A DNA stretch of 64,000 bases, from NCBI GenBank assembly GCA_947579665.1, contig OX388349.1:74528841-74592840 (forward strand), read 5' to 3'. The notes beneath the pieces are model-generated. The model was not told the DNA's origin, made no database searches, and saw nothing but the letters and a program-made list of their open reading frames with translations. The stretch's first letter is position 1. Each line of letters begins with the position of its first letter. The position numbers and the translations under genes are program-made. Shown piece after piece: positions 1 through 11,400 of the stretch. Source of the DNA: Sympetrum striolatum. Lineage: Eukaryota; Arthropoda; Insecta; Odonata; Libellulidae.

Positions 1-17
1 TTCCACAACGTCCACGC

Positions 18-564
18 TAGGGCTGGGTAAAATCGGTAAATAAATTATCGATACGTATCGAGAATTTTTGGAAAGTTATCGATTTTTATCGATAAAATAT
101 CGATAACTTCCCCCTCCATCGTACCTAGCAGAAAAATTTCAATTATGGTGTACTATATATATAGAAACATTGGAGAGAAAAAAGACACAATATATTGAAG
201 AAAGTTGTGTTATTTATTATATTAAACAGTGAAATAGCATCAAAATCTACAGCATCACAATTTTAAAAAGTGATAATTTTCATTGGGAAGTTTGTTGAAT
301 CGGCAATGCAACAGTAGCCATCTTGCCAAACAGCAAACAAACCTACGGACTGTTCTTAAATTCATCAAAAATCGAAAACTCATCGAAGTAATCACACAAA
401 CATCAATGCAATACATCGCTCATCATATTGCTGAATTTAAAAACGTGCCCATGCCCAGCCTGTTTTAATCGATAAAAATCGGTAACGCTAAAAACATATC
501 GATAAGAATCGCTAAGAAAGTTATCGATAAAAATCGATGTTATCGATTTTTTTTCCCAGCCCTA
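18..564. mobile_element. Non-autonomous hAT element (MITE), 547 bp
   Basis: The element begins TAGGGCTGGG at 18 and ends with its reverse complement CCCAGCCCTA at 564. It is flanked by 8-bp direct repeats, GTCCACGC (10-17) and GTCTACGC (565-572), with one mismatch. Ten-base ends of this type with an 8-bp duplication are diagnostic of the hAT superfamily. There is no transposase ORF; a short open frame at 283-468 lies inside and looks incidental. Both subterminal regions are packed with ATCGAT-type repeats, including five exact TATCGATA copies at 46-53, 87-94, 98-105, 497-504 and 522-529. hAT transposases commonly bind short subterminal repeats, so these may be transposase sites. Confidence 0.88.
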
Positions 565-572
565 GTCTACGC

Positions 573-1869
573 TTGTATTATTTGTAGTCAAAAATTTTTT
601 CTATCTAAGAATGCACTCTTTGCTTCAGCAACACAAACGTATTATCCTAACCATTTCTCTGGATACCTCCACTGTTGGTTATCTTTTAACCAGAATAGCA
701 GAACTCTTCAACCCATTGAGCCTCTGGTTATTTTGAACTATTCCGGCTTTTCTGTTTCCCATACGAACAATAGTATCTATAAATCGATGATTTTTCTATT
801 CATCCTAGACTTTTATTCTCCAAAGGTGAGTCGAGAGCGAGGCAGATGGAGAAAGAGAAAATTAAGTGACGTTGCAGTAAACTCTGATGCACTGGGAACC
901 CCGTGACCAGAGCCTTTTTTGTCGGGGACCGTGAGAGGACGTCCAGAAAGGATAACAAAGGGTTCCCGCGATCGTAATTTCGAAGACGCCAATTGTCCGA
1001 TTTGTTTGGCCTTATTTCTGGAATCCCGTTGAGGTGTCGCGGAAGGATCACATTGTATGCAAATCCACGCGGAAGAGGTCCCTTGGTGTGTCTCGGCTAT
1101 GCAAAACGGGGATAGACCGACTTTCCATCCTAACGGCCCTCTTTCAATTCATAAAAAGAAATTAAGAGGCCCTACTTAACGGCTTTGCAGCGATATTTAA
1201 ATTCGCTCGATTTTTTTTGACACCGTTCCCGTTCCAGGGTCAGTATTCAAATTCACGCAACGGCGTATGCAAAATTTTTCCTGGGATTAATTTCTTTCGA
1301 AACGAGAGCAGTAGCGCCAAGATGCCGTCTTTTGTTTCGGTGCATTCAAAACCATTCGAAATGAATAGCGGGATGAGTGAAATTGTAATCTACACATATA
1401 ACACTGCTGAGAAAATGAAATGTTTCCGATGTTTTATTCATTTTTGGTCTTCTTTCTATCTCTGAAAATGTATTCCCTATCGCTCTCCTCCCCTTGCTCC
1501 AATACATCTTCAAATAAATCCCATTTCCTTTGAGGATATCTCTAACGGCCCTTCCTCGGCGGGTTCAGCCCCTTCCGCTCTACGATTCCCAAAGGGGGCA
1601 ATACTCCGCCCTTAGGGACTAATATCGTCGGTGCTTGACGCAAGGATTTTTATCCTTTCAGCCTTTCATCTGTCCTTCTTAATTGAATTACTCTTCGTTC
1701 TAGACGGTAAAGAAAAATAAAAGATATTCCTATTTTGTAGATAAGGAGGTGGCATTACTAAGGCTTGACGAATTTTTAAATCGTTGCGGTTTCTCATTTT
1801 GATTTTAATTAGGCACATAAGCGAGAGGCCGCACGGGAAGCCGATATTTAGGGGAACGTGTCGTTCGAC
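573..1869. other. Intergenic or intronic DNA with a GC-richer patch
   Basis: No gene was recognised. Two stretches, about 820-1160 and 1530-1640, are clearly richer in G+C and CpG than the AT-rich surroundings. They could be a promoter, an enhancer or an unrecognised exon, but no open frame with good splice sites could be defended. Confidence 0.4.
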
Positions 1870-1880
1870 AAAGAATAGAT

Positions 1881-1982
1881 GTAAGGAAAGGGTTGAGGTG
1901 ACTTTGCACCCAGGAAAATTCCCAAGGAAAAACGGACTTGAAAAAAGTGTGACAGTTTTTTTCAAGTCCGTTTTTCCTTAGG
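1881..1982 (+). mobile_element. Hairpin retroposon-like element, copy 1 (102 bp)
   Basis: This insert is flanked by an 11-bp direct repeat AAAGAATAGAT (1870-1880 and 1983-1993). It starts with a GGAAAGGGTTGAGGTGAC module that is shared with the copies near 23.9 kb and 28.0 kb. It then carries an inverted repeat: CAAGGAAAAACGGACTTGAA is answered by its reverse complement near 1960-1978 across a roughly 10-nt spacer. It has no ORF. Target repeats of 11-15 bp in all copies suggest LINE-type retroposition, but no poly-A tail is seen, so the mechanism is inference. Confidence 0.75.
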
Positions 1983-1993
1983 AAAGAATAGAT

Positions 1994-3489
1994 AATCTAA
2001 TTTTTCAAATCATTAACAATACTCGAAAAACTCTTCCATAGTTTAAACGACTGGGATTGCTACTGTTGTAGAAAATACAATTTCATCAATAGCAAAGTGA
2101 ACATTTAATTAATTGGATTTGTAAATTTTACGAAAAATCGATATATTAGACAAAATTTGTCCTGATTTCTACTCAAATACAACATTTGATGATAAATATA
2201 ATAATTTGCATTAACTTTCACTTCTTGAGGCATACATACATTTTACACGATTTTCGGATTAAATTAAAACAAAGAAAAGGGTTGTGCGAAGAAATGAAAA
2301 TGAACTGTACGTGTATTACGTATCGAAGTTGCTGACATCCGATAAGTAAATACGCAAATTTATAAAAATAAACGTGAACGTGATTATTATTATGGGCTTC
2401 TGAATATGATCCCAAAAATCAATAAAAATATTGAGGTTGCTAAAAATATTTCGCAAAAATATTGAAAGAAATCAGAAATTACTAGCAAACACTTTGGAGA
2501 TACCCTATTAAAACAGGCTCCCGCGGGATTTCAAAAGTACATGCACCGATGCACATTTGGCTGAAATCGAAAAAAAAACGGACATTGGTGGATGGAAAAT
2601 GGAATTTTGAGTGTGGAACTTGAAACTTCTCATATCTATTTTACATTAATGGTAAAATTTTATGTCCCCGTTTTTTTATTTTTTAATATTTCCAGGAGGT
2701 TTAAAGATACAGTGCGTCTAACGTCTAATTTTCACATAAAATGAGTTTCGGATTCTTTCGCAGAAATATTCAAGATTTTTGATTTATAGAGACTCTCGAG
2801 AGAAACAGTTGGAAAAAACAACGACGCCTCAATCTATTTTAACTCTTATCATTTGATTCTTTGAAGTTTTCGCGCTCAAAGATGGGCTCTTTTTGAGCAA
2901 CGAAATTGGGTACACTATTTCCGGCGAAATTTCTAGATAAAGTAGGGAAAACGGCTAGGTTACTGGCAATGGACTGCCAAGTCACGTCATATACGTATAC
3001 CACGTCAATCTAAAAGGCTTCTAGATATGGAATCTGAAGCAAAGAATGTGCCCTGAAAGTTTCGTTCGAATCCGATTCCCACAAACCTGGTGTTCCTCTT
3101 GTGAGATGTAAAAAAATACAGTTAATGACATAGAAAATCATTATCTAGGTATGCAATTTATGTTAGTACGGAAGTTGAAATACTCCACTCCTGAAGCCTC
3201 ATCTAAGCTTTATTTCTCATAGAGATTTTTACAACTAGTTTTTCAAAAGAACATTCTGAAGTAGCCTGCAATATCAATTCGAGCTGTAAGAATCCATTGC
3301 AAACCCATTTGAGAGTTGCACGTGACACCAGTTTCTGCATACTTATATACCACAATTTGATCGGAGAGAATTTGAGATTACACTGTGTAACATTATCATG
3401 ACAATATATTAACTACTTTTGAGAAAGTCGTAATAATGATATTTCCAAGGAGTTGACTCGTAATTTAATTCTCATTGTTACTGTTTCAG
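1994..3489. other. AT-rich non-coding stretch
   Basis: No gene, RNA gene or clear repeat was found here. If the membrane-protein exon at 3490 is real, this lies in the intron before it. Confidence 0.4.
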
Positions 3490-3620
3490 AAAACAAGTCG
3501 ACCCTCACCATAGCTGTGGCAAGCATCGTTGTGTTCCCGATAGCCGTGTGTGTGGCGGCGGCGGTCGGAGTGTGCCAATACGTGAAAAGAACGCAGTCCT
3601 GTCTTGTGGACGACGTGAAG
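3490..3620 (+). CDS. Exon of an unidentified single-pass membrane protein (transmembrane segment)
   Basis: The exon follows a good acceptor (CTGTTTCAG, ending 3489) and ends before GTATTG at 3621. It is 131 nt: two bases completing a split codon, then 43 codons, ending in phase 0. The peptide starts ENKST and runs into a continuous hydrophobic segment of about 25 residues rich in V, A and I, then a basic stop-transfer cluster (QYVKR) and a polar end (CLVDDVK). This is what a type I membrane helix and the start of a cytoplasmic tail look like. The exon is GC- and CpG-rich in AT-rich surroundings, which supports coding. Its 3' partner is proposed at 8357. Earlier exons were not found and the family is not recognised. 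Confidence 0.6.
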
Positions 3621-3741
3621 GTATTGCTTTCTCTGTTTGTTATTGCATTGAATACATCCAAAAATAGGAACGCCAATCCTAGAAGCGGGTGAATGCAAAT
3701 TACTGATATAAGAAATACAAAATAGCAAATACATGAACAGA

Positions 3742-3872
3742 GGGCTTCCGGATAGCTATGTTGACAGCATGTGGGACCTAGATGAAAGCGGTGCCGGGTT
3801 CGATTCCCGGTGGGAGCCCATGCACGAAATGACCTGAGCTGTTGAAGCACTTTTAACAATGCTGCAACTACA
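3742..3872 (+). mobile_element. tRNA-derived SINE, family B, copy 1
   Basis: The head is tRNA-like, with a B-box (GGGTTCGATTCCC) near 3797-3809. A unique body follows, with the sequence GCACTTTTAACAATGC near 3847-3862. An exact 11-bp direct repeat ACATGAACAGA flanks it (3731-3741 and 3873-3883), as expected for LINE-mediated retroposition. Related copies lie at about 36762 and 41505. Confidence 0.82.
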
Positions 3873-3883
3873 ACATGAACAGA

Positions 3884-6800
3884 TGAATAATGCATCAACA
3901 TAGTTCAGTAATACGCTAGTTTATATAAAGATATAGGTTTATGGTGCTTTCATTACGAACATTTAATATAGTTAGTAAGTGAGTGTAAGTTGAAATCAAC
4001 ATCCTATGCCATAAAAATATTTGTTCTGATTTGAAACTGAAAATTCTACGCTGTAACAATTTACATAACCATTTTCTGTATTTCGGAAAGATTAATGTAA
4101 CTCCACTCATTTGAATATCACCTATAAATTTAAATTAAGCTTCGTAAAAAAATAATTGCAGCCAATTAGGCGAATCGAGAATCGAATCGAGGCGAATTCT
4201 TTCGCAAAATGAATTCGAACTAAACCCTCTAGATATGTTTGAGTAGCATATTGATACTTAAAAAGTGCCACAAAAACGAAAATGAAAGAACTGTAAACAG
4301 AATGACATACATAATAGGATAAAGGACTATTCTGTCGTGGTAATGTAACGCAAAGTGCACAGAATATAAAAAGTGAAAGATTGCGTAAATCCAAGCATCT
4401 TTTCGGAATTTGGAAATTTTTAGAGTACTACAGCATCCTAAGAAGCTACTAAAGCCTCGAGAATTATGTTAGTATCAAGAGAGATATAAGTTTATTTAAA
4501 AGAAACATGGTGCACGCAAGAGTTTCTCCTGGTATAAATTAAGGTATTCAGCCAGCTCCATTTACGGCAAACCAATATTTTGATGTAAGAGAGTCTTTTG
4601 AACGACAAGGAAATAATCCTTCCTTCGGAGGAGTTTGCTATGTGGAGGCGGATGAGAAAGTTCGGAATCAGCGAAAACGTGGATATAAAGAAGAATGTTA
4701 AAACTCAACAGGAGCACTTAGTAAAAAAACGAGCAGATGAAAAACTGGAAGTTTTGGGAGAAGTAAAAAGAGAGAAAGGGCTGACAAAGTAAAAGGAAAA
4801 AATTAAAGTAAATTCTCGGGGCACGTAGTGAGACACAATCGACGACATTTTTGCCTCGAATAAAATCTTTAAAAAATTCTAGACTAAAAATATTTTTTTG
4901 TTTATTGTCATCACAGGTGGCTCGCGGAAAGTATGAATTCTTATGACGGCTTGTCTTAGTGTCTTTTTCTCTAAATTCATTCTCATTGTCGGCCGATGCA
5001 GCAAGGATGACACCGATTATTTCCTCGAAAGCACTTCCTCTGAAATTATTTATTGATCGCAACTTCTAATCTAGTATCTAACTCAGCTGTTCTCGGAACT
5101 AATGATTTCTGAGAAATACGATGGCGGGTGACTCAAACTGTGCTATTAGTATCGGATACATTATTCTGCCGAAGTGATTAAAGATTTTGCGAAGATTTTT
5201 CAATGGTTAACCAACTTCCCATCGAGAAGCTTCCTCGCTAAGAATTAAATTTAATAATTACAATATTGACGATGTCATAAATATGCAAATGACAGGATAC
5301 GCGATTTTCTCAGTTAGAAATAGATGTTATTAATATTCGGCACGGCCTTAGCTATGTTAAATTCATATCAGCCATTTTTCTAGGGAAAAATAGTCAGGTA
5401 CATGAATAATTATAAGAGTACATTCGAGTAATTTAGCATGAACGATAAATTTTGCAAAGGATTTACGAACTAACTTACGTTTGATGTTGTGATGGTGGAT
5501 CAGATTTTTGAGGCACCGCGAAGGAGGTTGAAAAACTCAGTTTTAGAGGTTTATCTGGACGTTATTTTTATGGGACTTGCATGAGTTGCTATTCAGACAT
5601 CCAAACAGTTCAGTATAAGGAGGTACGTTTCATAAAAACCACGTGAAAAAGTGATATAAGATTCCAAAATTGTCTCTGGCAGGAATAAAGGAGATCAGAA
5701 TTGAGGGGCCGCACACAAGGGGAAGTGATTAAAGATTCAATCCCCCTCACTAAGCTCCATCGAAGGTCGAAGAATCCCATTGTCTCTCGTATAATCAGGA
5801 GATATTGTCACGTTACGTTCTCAAGTAAGATGGAAAATCTCAAATAAATAATAAATAATTTAAGTTGCGCTACCTTTCCGAGTAACTTCTTCGTGCTAGA
5901 GCCGAATTCAAATGTGAGCCCCCCTACACCCTCTTTTAATATGTAAAGAAAAGGCTTAAAGTCTCCGTGTAAATTATTGGCGACAAACTATCAGTTTTGC
6001 TATGTTCTAATAAATTCATGCAAAGAAAAAAATATCCAACTGTTTCAATAGTGTAAGTCTTACTTATGTTAGTATGTGTAAGTATTCTTCGGCCCATATC
6101 ATGGATATTTTTTTAATCGGAGGTATCTGTACCATGAGTCTAGGGGTAGTATTAATATATGATAAGCATGCATTGCCATTAAAATATTCCTAACATAGTT
6201 GATCCGGCAAAACTTCTCTGTCATTTCAAATCAGTAATTTTTGGCGATTTTGAAAGGTAATCACCATATCAGTTAGCTAAGACCATTTTTCAACGTTTTT
6301 CATCAAGTTTGCTTCACGGGGCCATAAAGGCCATTATCCAGATCAGGGGTCCTCGACCCTTCCATAAATTCTGTGCGACTCTCAGAGAAATCACATCTTT
6401 CCTTAGCAATTAATGCACGTATTCAATTAATTTCTGATAAAGCGTATCCATCGAACTATGCAAAAAGAGGAAAGAGTAAAATATTGTTGTGAAATCAATG
6501 GTGGTGGGACGATTCATCTGAATCTGAAATATCAGAACTTTTTATCGGAATTGGAATTGAAATCAAAGAATTTCGTACAATTCTCTAACTTCCCATAAAG
6601 TCCGTTATTTCCAATTTCTTTCAGTTCCAAGTTACACCTGGAATAAACGCGTTATTTCTTCTCCATGCTGATAAAATACCCTTATGTCATGTCGCTTTTA
6701 TTCGGTGAATCATGCAAATAAAACTACATTTCATATTTTACATTTGAACATTTCAAATGCGATGTTCGCCTATCATAGGTCCCACTGACTAGAAAAAAAT

Positions 6801-8356
6801 GAAACTCAGCATAAGTTACTTAATTTAGGGAAGATAAGTTATACTGAGTATACTTACGTTAATTTCATACTAAAATTATTAGGTACTTTTTTTTGGAAGT
6901 ACTTAGTTACTTAGTTCACTATTAGAACATCTTTTGGAGGAATTTCCTTTCGAAATTTTTTTATACTTTTCACAATCAGTGTTTCCATAAACCGTCGCGA
7001 TAGATCCCTCTTTTTGTAGAACCTATTGGAATATTCAGCGGTACCTTAGTTGATTAGAGCCACAATAAACCATAATTGGTGATTGCACCGGGTCACATGA
7101 CACAATGTGGGTTGCTAGCCGGTTTCGTAATCGTAGATAATTATTAACAGACGCAAAAAGTGTTCACAAAATTTCTTAACTATTTACAAAGGTTGAAAGT
7201 GAGGATATAACCCAACTCCGACATATTTTCGCTAACCTTGCTTAATCAACAAATTCAAATTGAGTTTATGATCCTAAAAAACTTTTATTTTTTATGGGGT
7301 GTTATATGGTTTGACGCAAGTTACTTCATCTTCATCTTAACTATGTTTAAATCATACTTAAATGTCAAACTAATAAATCAATTACAGAATATCTTACTCA
7401 GAAAATAGTCTAATTAATGTCTCGCTACCTTAAATAATACCATTTAAATTCGCTTTCAGCAATTTCAGTTCGCTGAACTATAAGGGGAGTAACTGAAGTA
7501 CCGAGACATTTGCAAATTACGGCCGTACATAGGGTGCTATCTATACTGAGAGACGGAGAATAGATATCTTCTCACCACTGTGCAAATTTTGCATCGTGCC
7601 TGTATCTTGCGCCTAAGAACCTAGAAATTGTGCCTAATTATACTGCTACACAATCTTCCTTAAAATATCCCTTTGCAATCGCGAGAGAAATATTTGATCC
7701 TTCATATGACGATTTTTCATCGCGGAAATTTTCACCTCCTTCACACCTCCATCCACACACAGACCTTTTTTAAATGCGATCCGTAATTTAATTTAAGCAC
7801 AAGTGATTATGAAACTAACTCGAAAAAGAACTGTGATTTTTTTATCTATAATAATTCATTATAGTTTCTCGAAACGAATTTAACTGGTATTAATGCATAG
7901 AAGTCGAATAGGGCAACCATATAACATCTCGCATTTATAATCCATCAGCTTAGAGAACTTTTTAGCAACGAGATACCACAAAGAGATACCGGTGTAACTC
8001 CTATTTATACTTCGGTGCAATGTTCATGAAAATAACCACTAATTGAGTGTCCTATGAGCAGCTGTTTGATAATTGCTCAATATTAAAAATAGCCGATCTC
8101 GGTGTTGAATGACCAATGCTATGATCTCTGGTATGAGTCTCTTCAAGCCGAAATTTACCGAATAAGGACTGGATATCCATGTTAGCTGATCGTTCGTGAA
8201 TGGATGTTTTTGGGTAATTTTAAGAATAAATGTTTCGCGATAGTGAAAAATAAACATAACTGGGATATATAGCAAAACATTTAATCCCTCCAAAAAAATG
8301 GAATGAAATATGTTTACAAAAGCAATGAATTCATAAGATGATTTTCACATTTTTAG
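3884..8356. other. Probable intron of the membrane-protein gene
   Basis: This AT-rich DNA lies between the two proposed exons. No further exon, RNA gene or well-bounded repeat could be supported. A purine-rich open frame near 4598-4792 lacks splice or start support. Confidence 0.4.
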
Positions 8357-8410
8357 GAAAGTGCTGCTCATGAAGCCAACCCATTAATGGAAGTGGCAGT
8401 GCCTCACTGA
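8357..8410 (+). CDS. Probable C-terminal exon of the same membrane protein
   Basis: After a pyrimidine-rich acceptor (CACATTTTTAG, ending 8356) there are 17 codons, ESAAHEANPLMEVAVPH, and a TGA stop at 8408-8410. The phase (0) matches the end of the exon at 3490-3620. The joined cytoplasmic tail after the membrane helix would be about 30 residues and acidic to neutral. The join is inferred from phase, strand and splice signals only; transcript data would decide it. Confidence 0.45.
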   Translation, partial: ESAAHEANPLMEVAVPH

Positions 8411-11400
8411 AACGATTACTCAACTAGCCCAACTATCATCGTCGACTATGAAAGGAATCGAGATACGCCAGCACCCTGGGATTAGCACATCTTATTGACT
8501 TACACCAGACTGCCCTCTCCATCTACCGACTAAACTGTGAACCACGAAAGTGTGAATCGTGTGAATCTTAATATGGCATCTTCGTAGTTGCAATACAAGC
8601 GGCGAAGTGAAGACTAGCTCATATGAGTGTAGATTACGGACGCTATATGTGAAATTGTAATTTTATATCACAATAGTTTGGTTATAGATTGATCCCACCG
8701 ATGAAAAGTCTATATTTTTGTATGATTATTTTTTAAAAATACAAGTAAAAGCTTGTCATGTTATTGTCTTTGTAAATCCTAAGATAGATGATACGATCAA
8801 TCAATTACATAAATAATCAAGTGAAATCAACAAGAAGATGTTATTCAAGAGCTCAAATTATTTAGTTGAAATCATGAGTAAGTTAATGCTGAACCATGCT
8901 ACTGTTTGAGACAAACTTACCTGGTCTAGTTTGTTGTACTTTTTCTTGAAATCTGAGTCCTAAGAGGTAGAAAATGCGACGAATAATCCGGTATACTTCA
9001 AGGAGTGGTGAAAAACAACAAGAATTGGGCGAGCACCGAGTAATACGCCTTGCGAAATGTCGCTGTGCGTCATCGCATGCTGGGTTTAACAATACTTCAC
9101 TATTTTCTACAAAATATAACACTTTCGTTTTTCATAGGAAATCATTTAATCTTTCTTTGAGTAAAAATCATGGGTAGAAACTCTTAAGCAAAAATTGGTG
9201 ACAAAAGAAAACTGAAATTAATATAAACCGCACTTGCTGACTGTGGTCACGCGGAGGATTTCTTACTCGGCATTAGTATTGATTTCTCCGCCAATCCATT
9301 CTCTCTTAGTTTAGAATAAAGCAATTCCTATGTATACCTGTTTTTGCAAGAATGTGTTTCGAAATCCTCTCCATTTTTACTAATACGTTAACTATTAAAT
9401 TTGGGACTTCGTAGCAATTAATTTCCTCAATAGATCCCTAAGCTGAGCATGAATTTACTTAAGAGAGATTTATGTTGATCTGTAGAAATATATATGATTT
9501 TAGACGAGAAGAAAATTCCATAATCGGCGCCATAGTAAGATAACAACACGCCATTGGAGCCATAAGCTCCGATGGTTAGGTAGGTTAGGTAATACTGGGT
9601 AATACCTGGCGAAGCAATACTTTTTTCGATTGGCGGGAATTATAATTCGAGTATGCTTATATCTTCTCTGCTACCGATTTCCGTAATGTTTTACCTAACT
9701 AGTTTTATACTCGTTTCCTAGGCAAATTGAAATAAAAAAAGAGGCTGTATATTTTTAAGTAAATGTAATATATCATGTATGAAAATTTCAGATTATGATA
9801 TAACGTCTAGTTTTTAACCTTCCACTGCTTTTAAACTCGCTTTACCTTGTTATATTTTCCAAAGTTAAGTTTGGAGACGTGTTTCTTTGTGCAGTATCTG
9901 AAATTATCTATAATAAACTTTAACTGCCGAACTCACTTTGTTGCATGAACTGTTAATTTCCAGAGGTACTTCAATTTAATTGACAATTAACTTCACTTGC
10001 CAGAAGTATAATTTTTATGCTGGAAAAATAGCATATGATATATCTGAAGTGAACCAATCCAAAACCAGCAGACTAAGTTACAAATACAGATTTATTTCAA
10101 TGTTGCAGTGACTTAATGTGTGAATAATTTGTTTTATCTTTTTTTAGGGTTTCAGGCATGAAATGAAACATGTCTCACATATTTTAATCTAAATATAATT
10201 CGCCGTTTATTTGGATTAAGTTCAACCAACCACACCATTACAAATTAAATATGTTTTTCATAAGAATTTATATTTACAGCTATGGATTTTCATCTGATAC
10301 TTTGAATTTGATCATGAAATCTAATTGTGCCTTCATGTTAGTGCTTCCATTTTCCATGGTTTTCAGTCTGAAAATCAGATTCTTCTATCACTTTAGCATG
10401 GATCAGATTGAATCAATCTCTTGTCATTATTGGCAATTAAAATTCTACCTGTCATAATGTCCAACACTTTAATCAGAATTTCTATTTATAATGGTGTGGT
10501 ACTGCTCTATCGCTTATTTACTTCCTTTAAACTGCTGTTTTTCTGCAGAATGCTCGTATAAGATTTACATTCATTTCTCTGGGGTACATTACTTAATGTT
10601 CAAGTAAAAATTTCCATGCAATAAAAAGATATTCCAATTCAATCTCATATTTTTACTCGTACACTTGAATATTGGTAATGGCCAAAATCACAATAATTTT
10701 ATACTTTTGGAATCTAATACTATTTAGGCTTTCTGAGCCATCTTCTGTTTTATCTTCATCACACAGTATGTCTGGGCCACAAAGGATAATATGAACTTTA
10801 TCTTTGTGCTAATTTTTCTGAGGAAATAATATCATGTTAAGCTGTATATAATATTCCTACTGTAAAATATTATAAGTCCTATGAAGATAAGAGTAACAGA
10901 TTTTGTTCTCTTAGTTTCAATGTGACTTGAAATCATGAAGATCCTTCTAGTACAATTAGTCAAATGAAGACTACTAATTCAGTCATAGATCAATGTTTTA
11001 TTTACTTTAAACAGGTCTGTGCTTATGAATTAGATTGATTTGTAAATTTATAATACGTACTTCAAAGTCTATTTTAATGTTAATAACAACATTTCATGTT
11101 CATAATGCATGTGTAAAGAAATTATATATTTATTGAAGATTGATTTGAAATACAACACTAAGTTTTTTACTTTGAATTATCTTTTCAATTTCCCCAATTC
11201 CTCTTGTTTTCTCGTAGTTCAGCAGAAACATAATTGTTGATTTTTATAGTAAAAACAGTACAGTACAGTTTACTTAATGGAATTCAGTCATGGCATTTAA
11301 AAAATGATGTAAAATGAATTGTACTCTTCGTTTTCAACTTTATGCACTTGATTGAAAATCAAAATACCTTTGCAAAGATGACCTTTATAGGCATGAGTAA

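Noticed and set aside
283..468. 61-codon open frame inside the hAT MITE
   Set aside because: It shows no transposase features and lies in a non-autonomous element.
3742..3820. A tRNA gene on the plus strand
   Set aside because: The 11-bp target duplication and the shared SINE body show it is a retroposed SINE.
4598..4792. Lys/Glu-rich open frame on the plus strand
   Set aside because: It has no ATG at its start, no splice sites that fit and purine-biased composition. Such frames arise by chance in A-rich DNA.
9574..9592. TTAGGTAGGTTAGGTA resembling the insect telomere repeat TTAGG
   Set aside because: It has only two or three imperfect units inside ordinary intergenic DNA, with no array.
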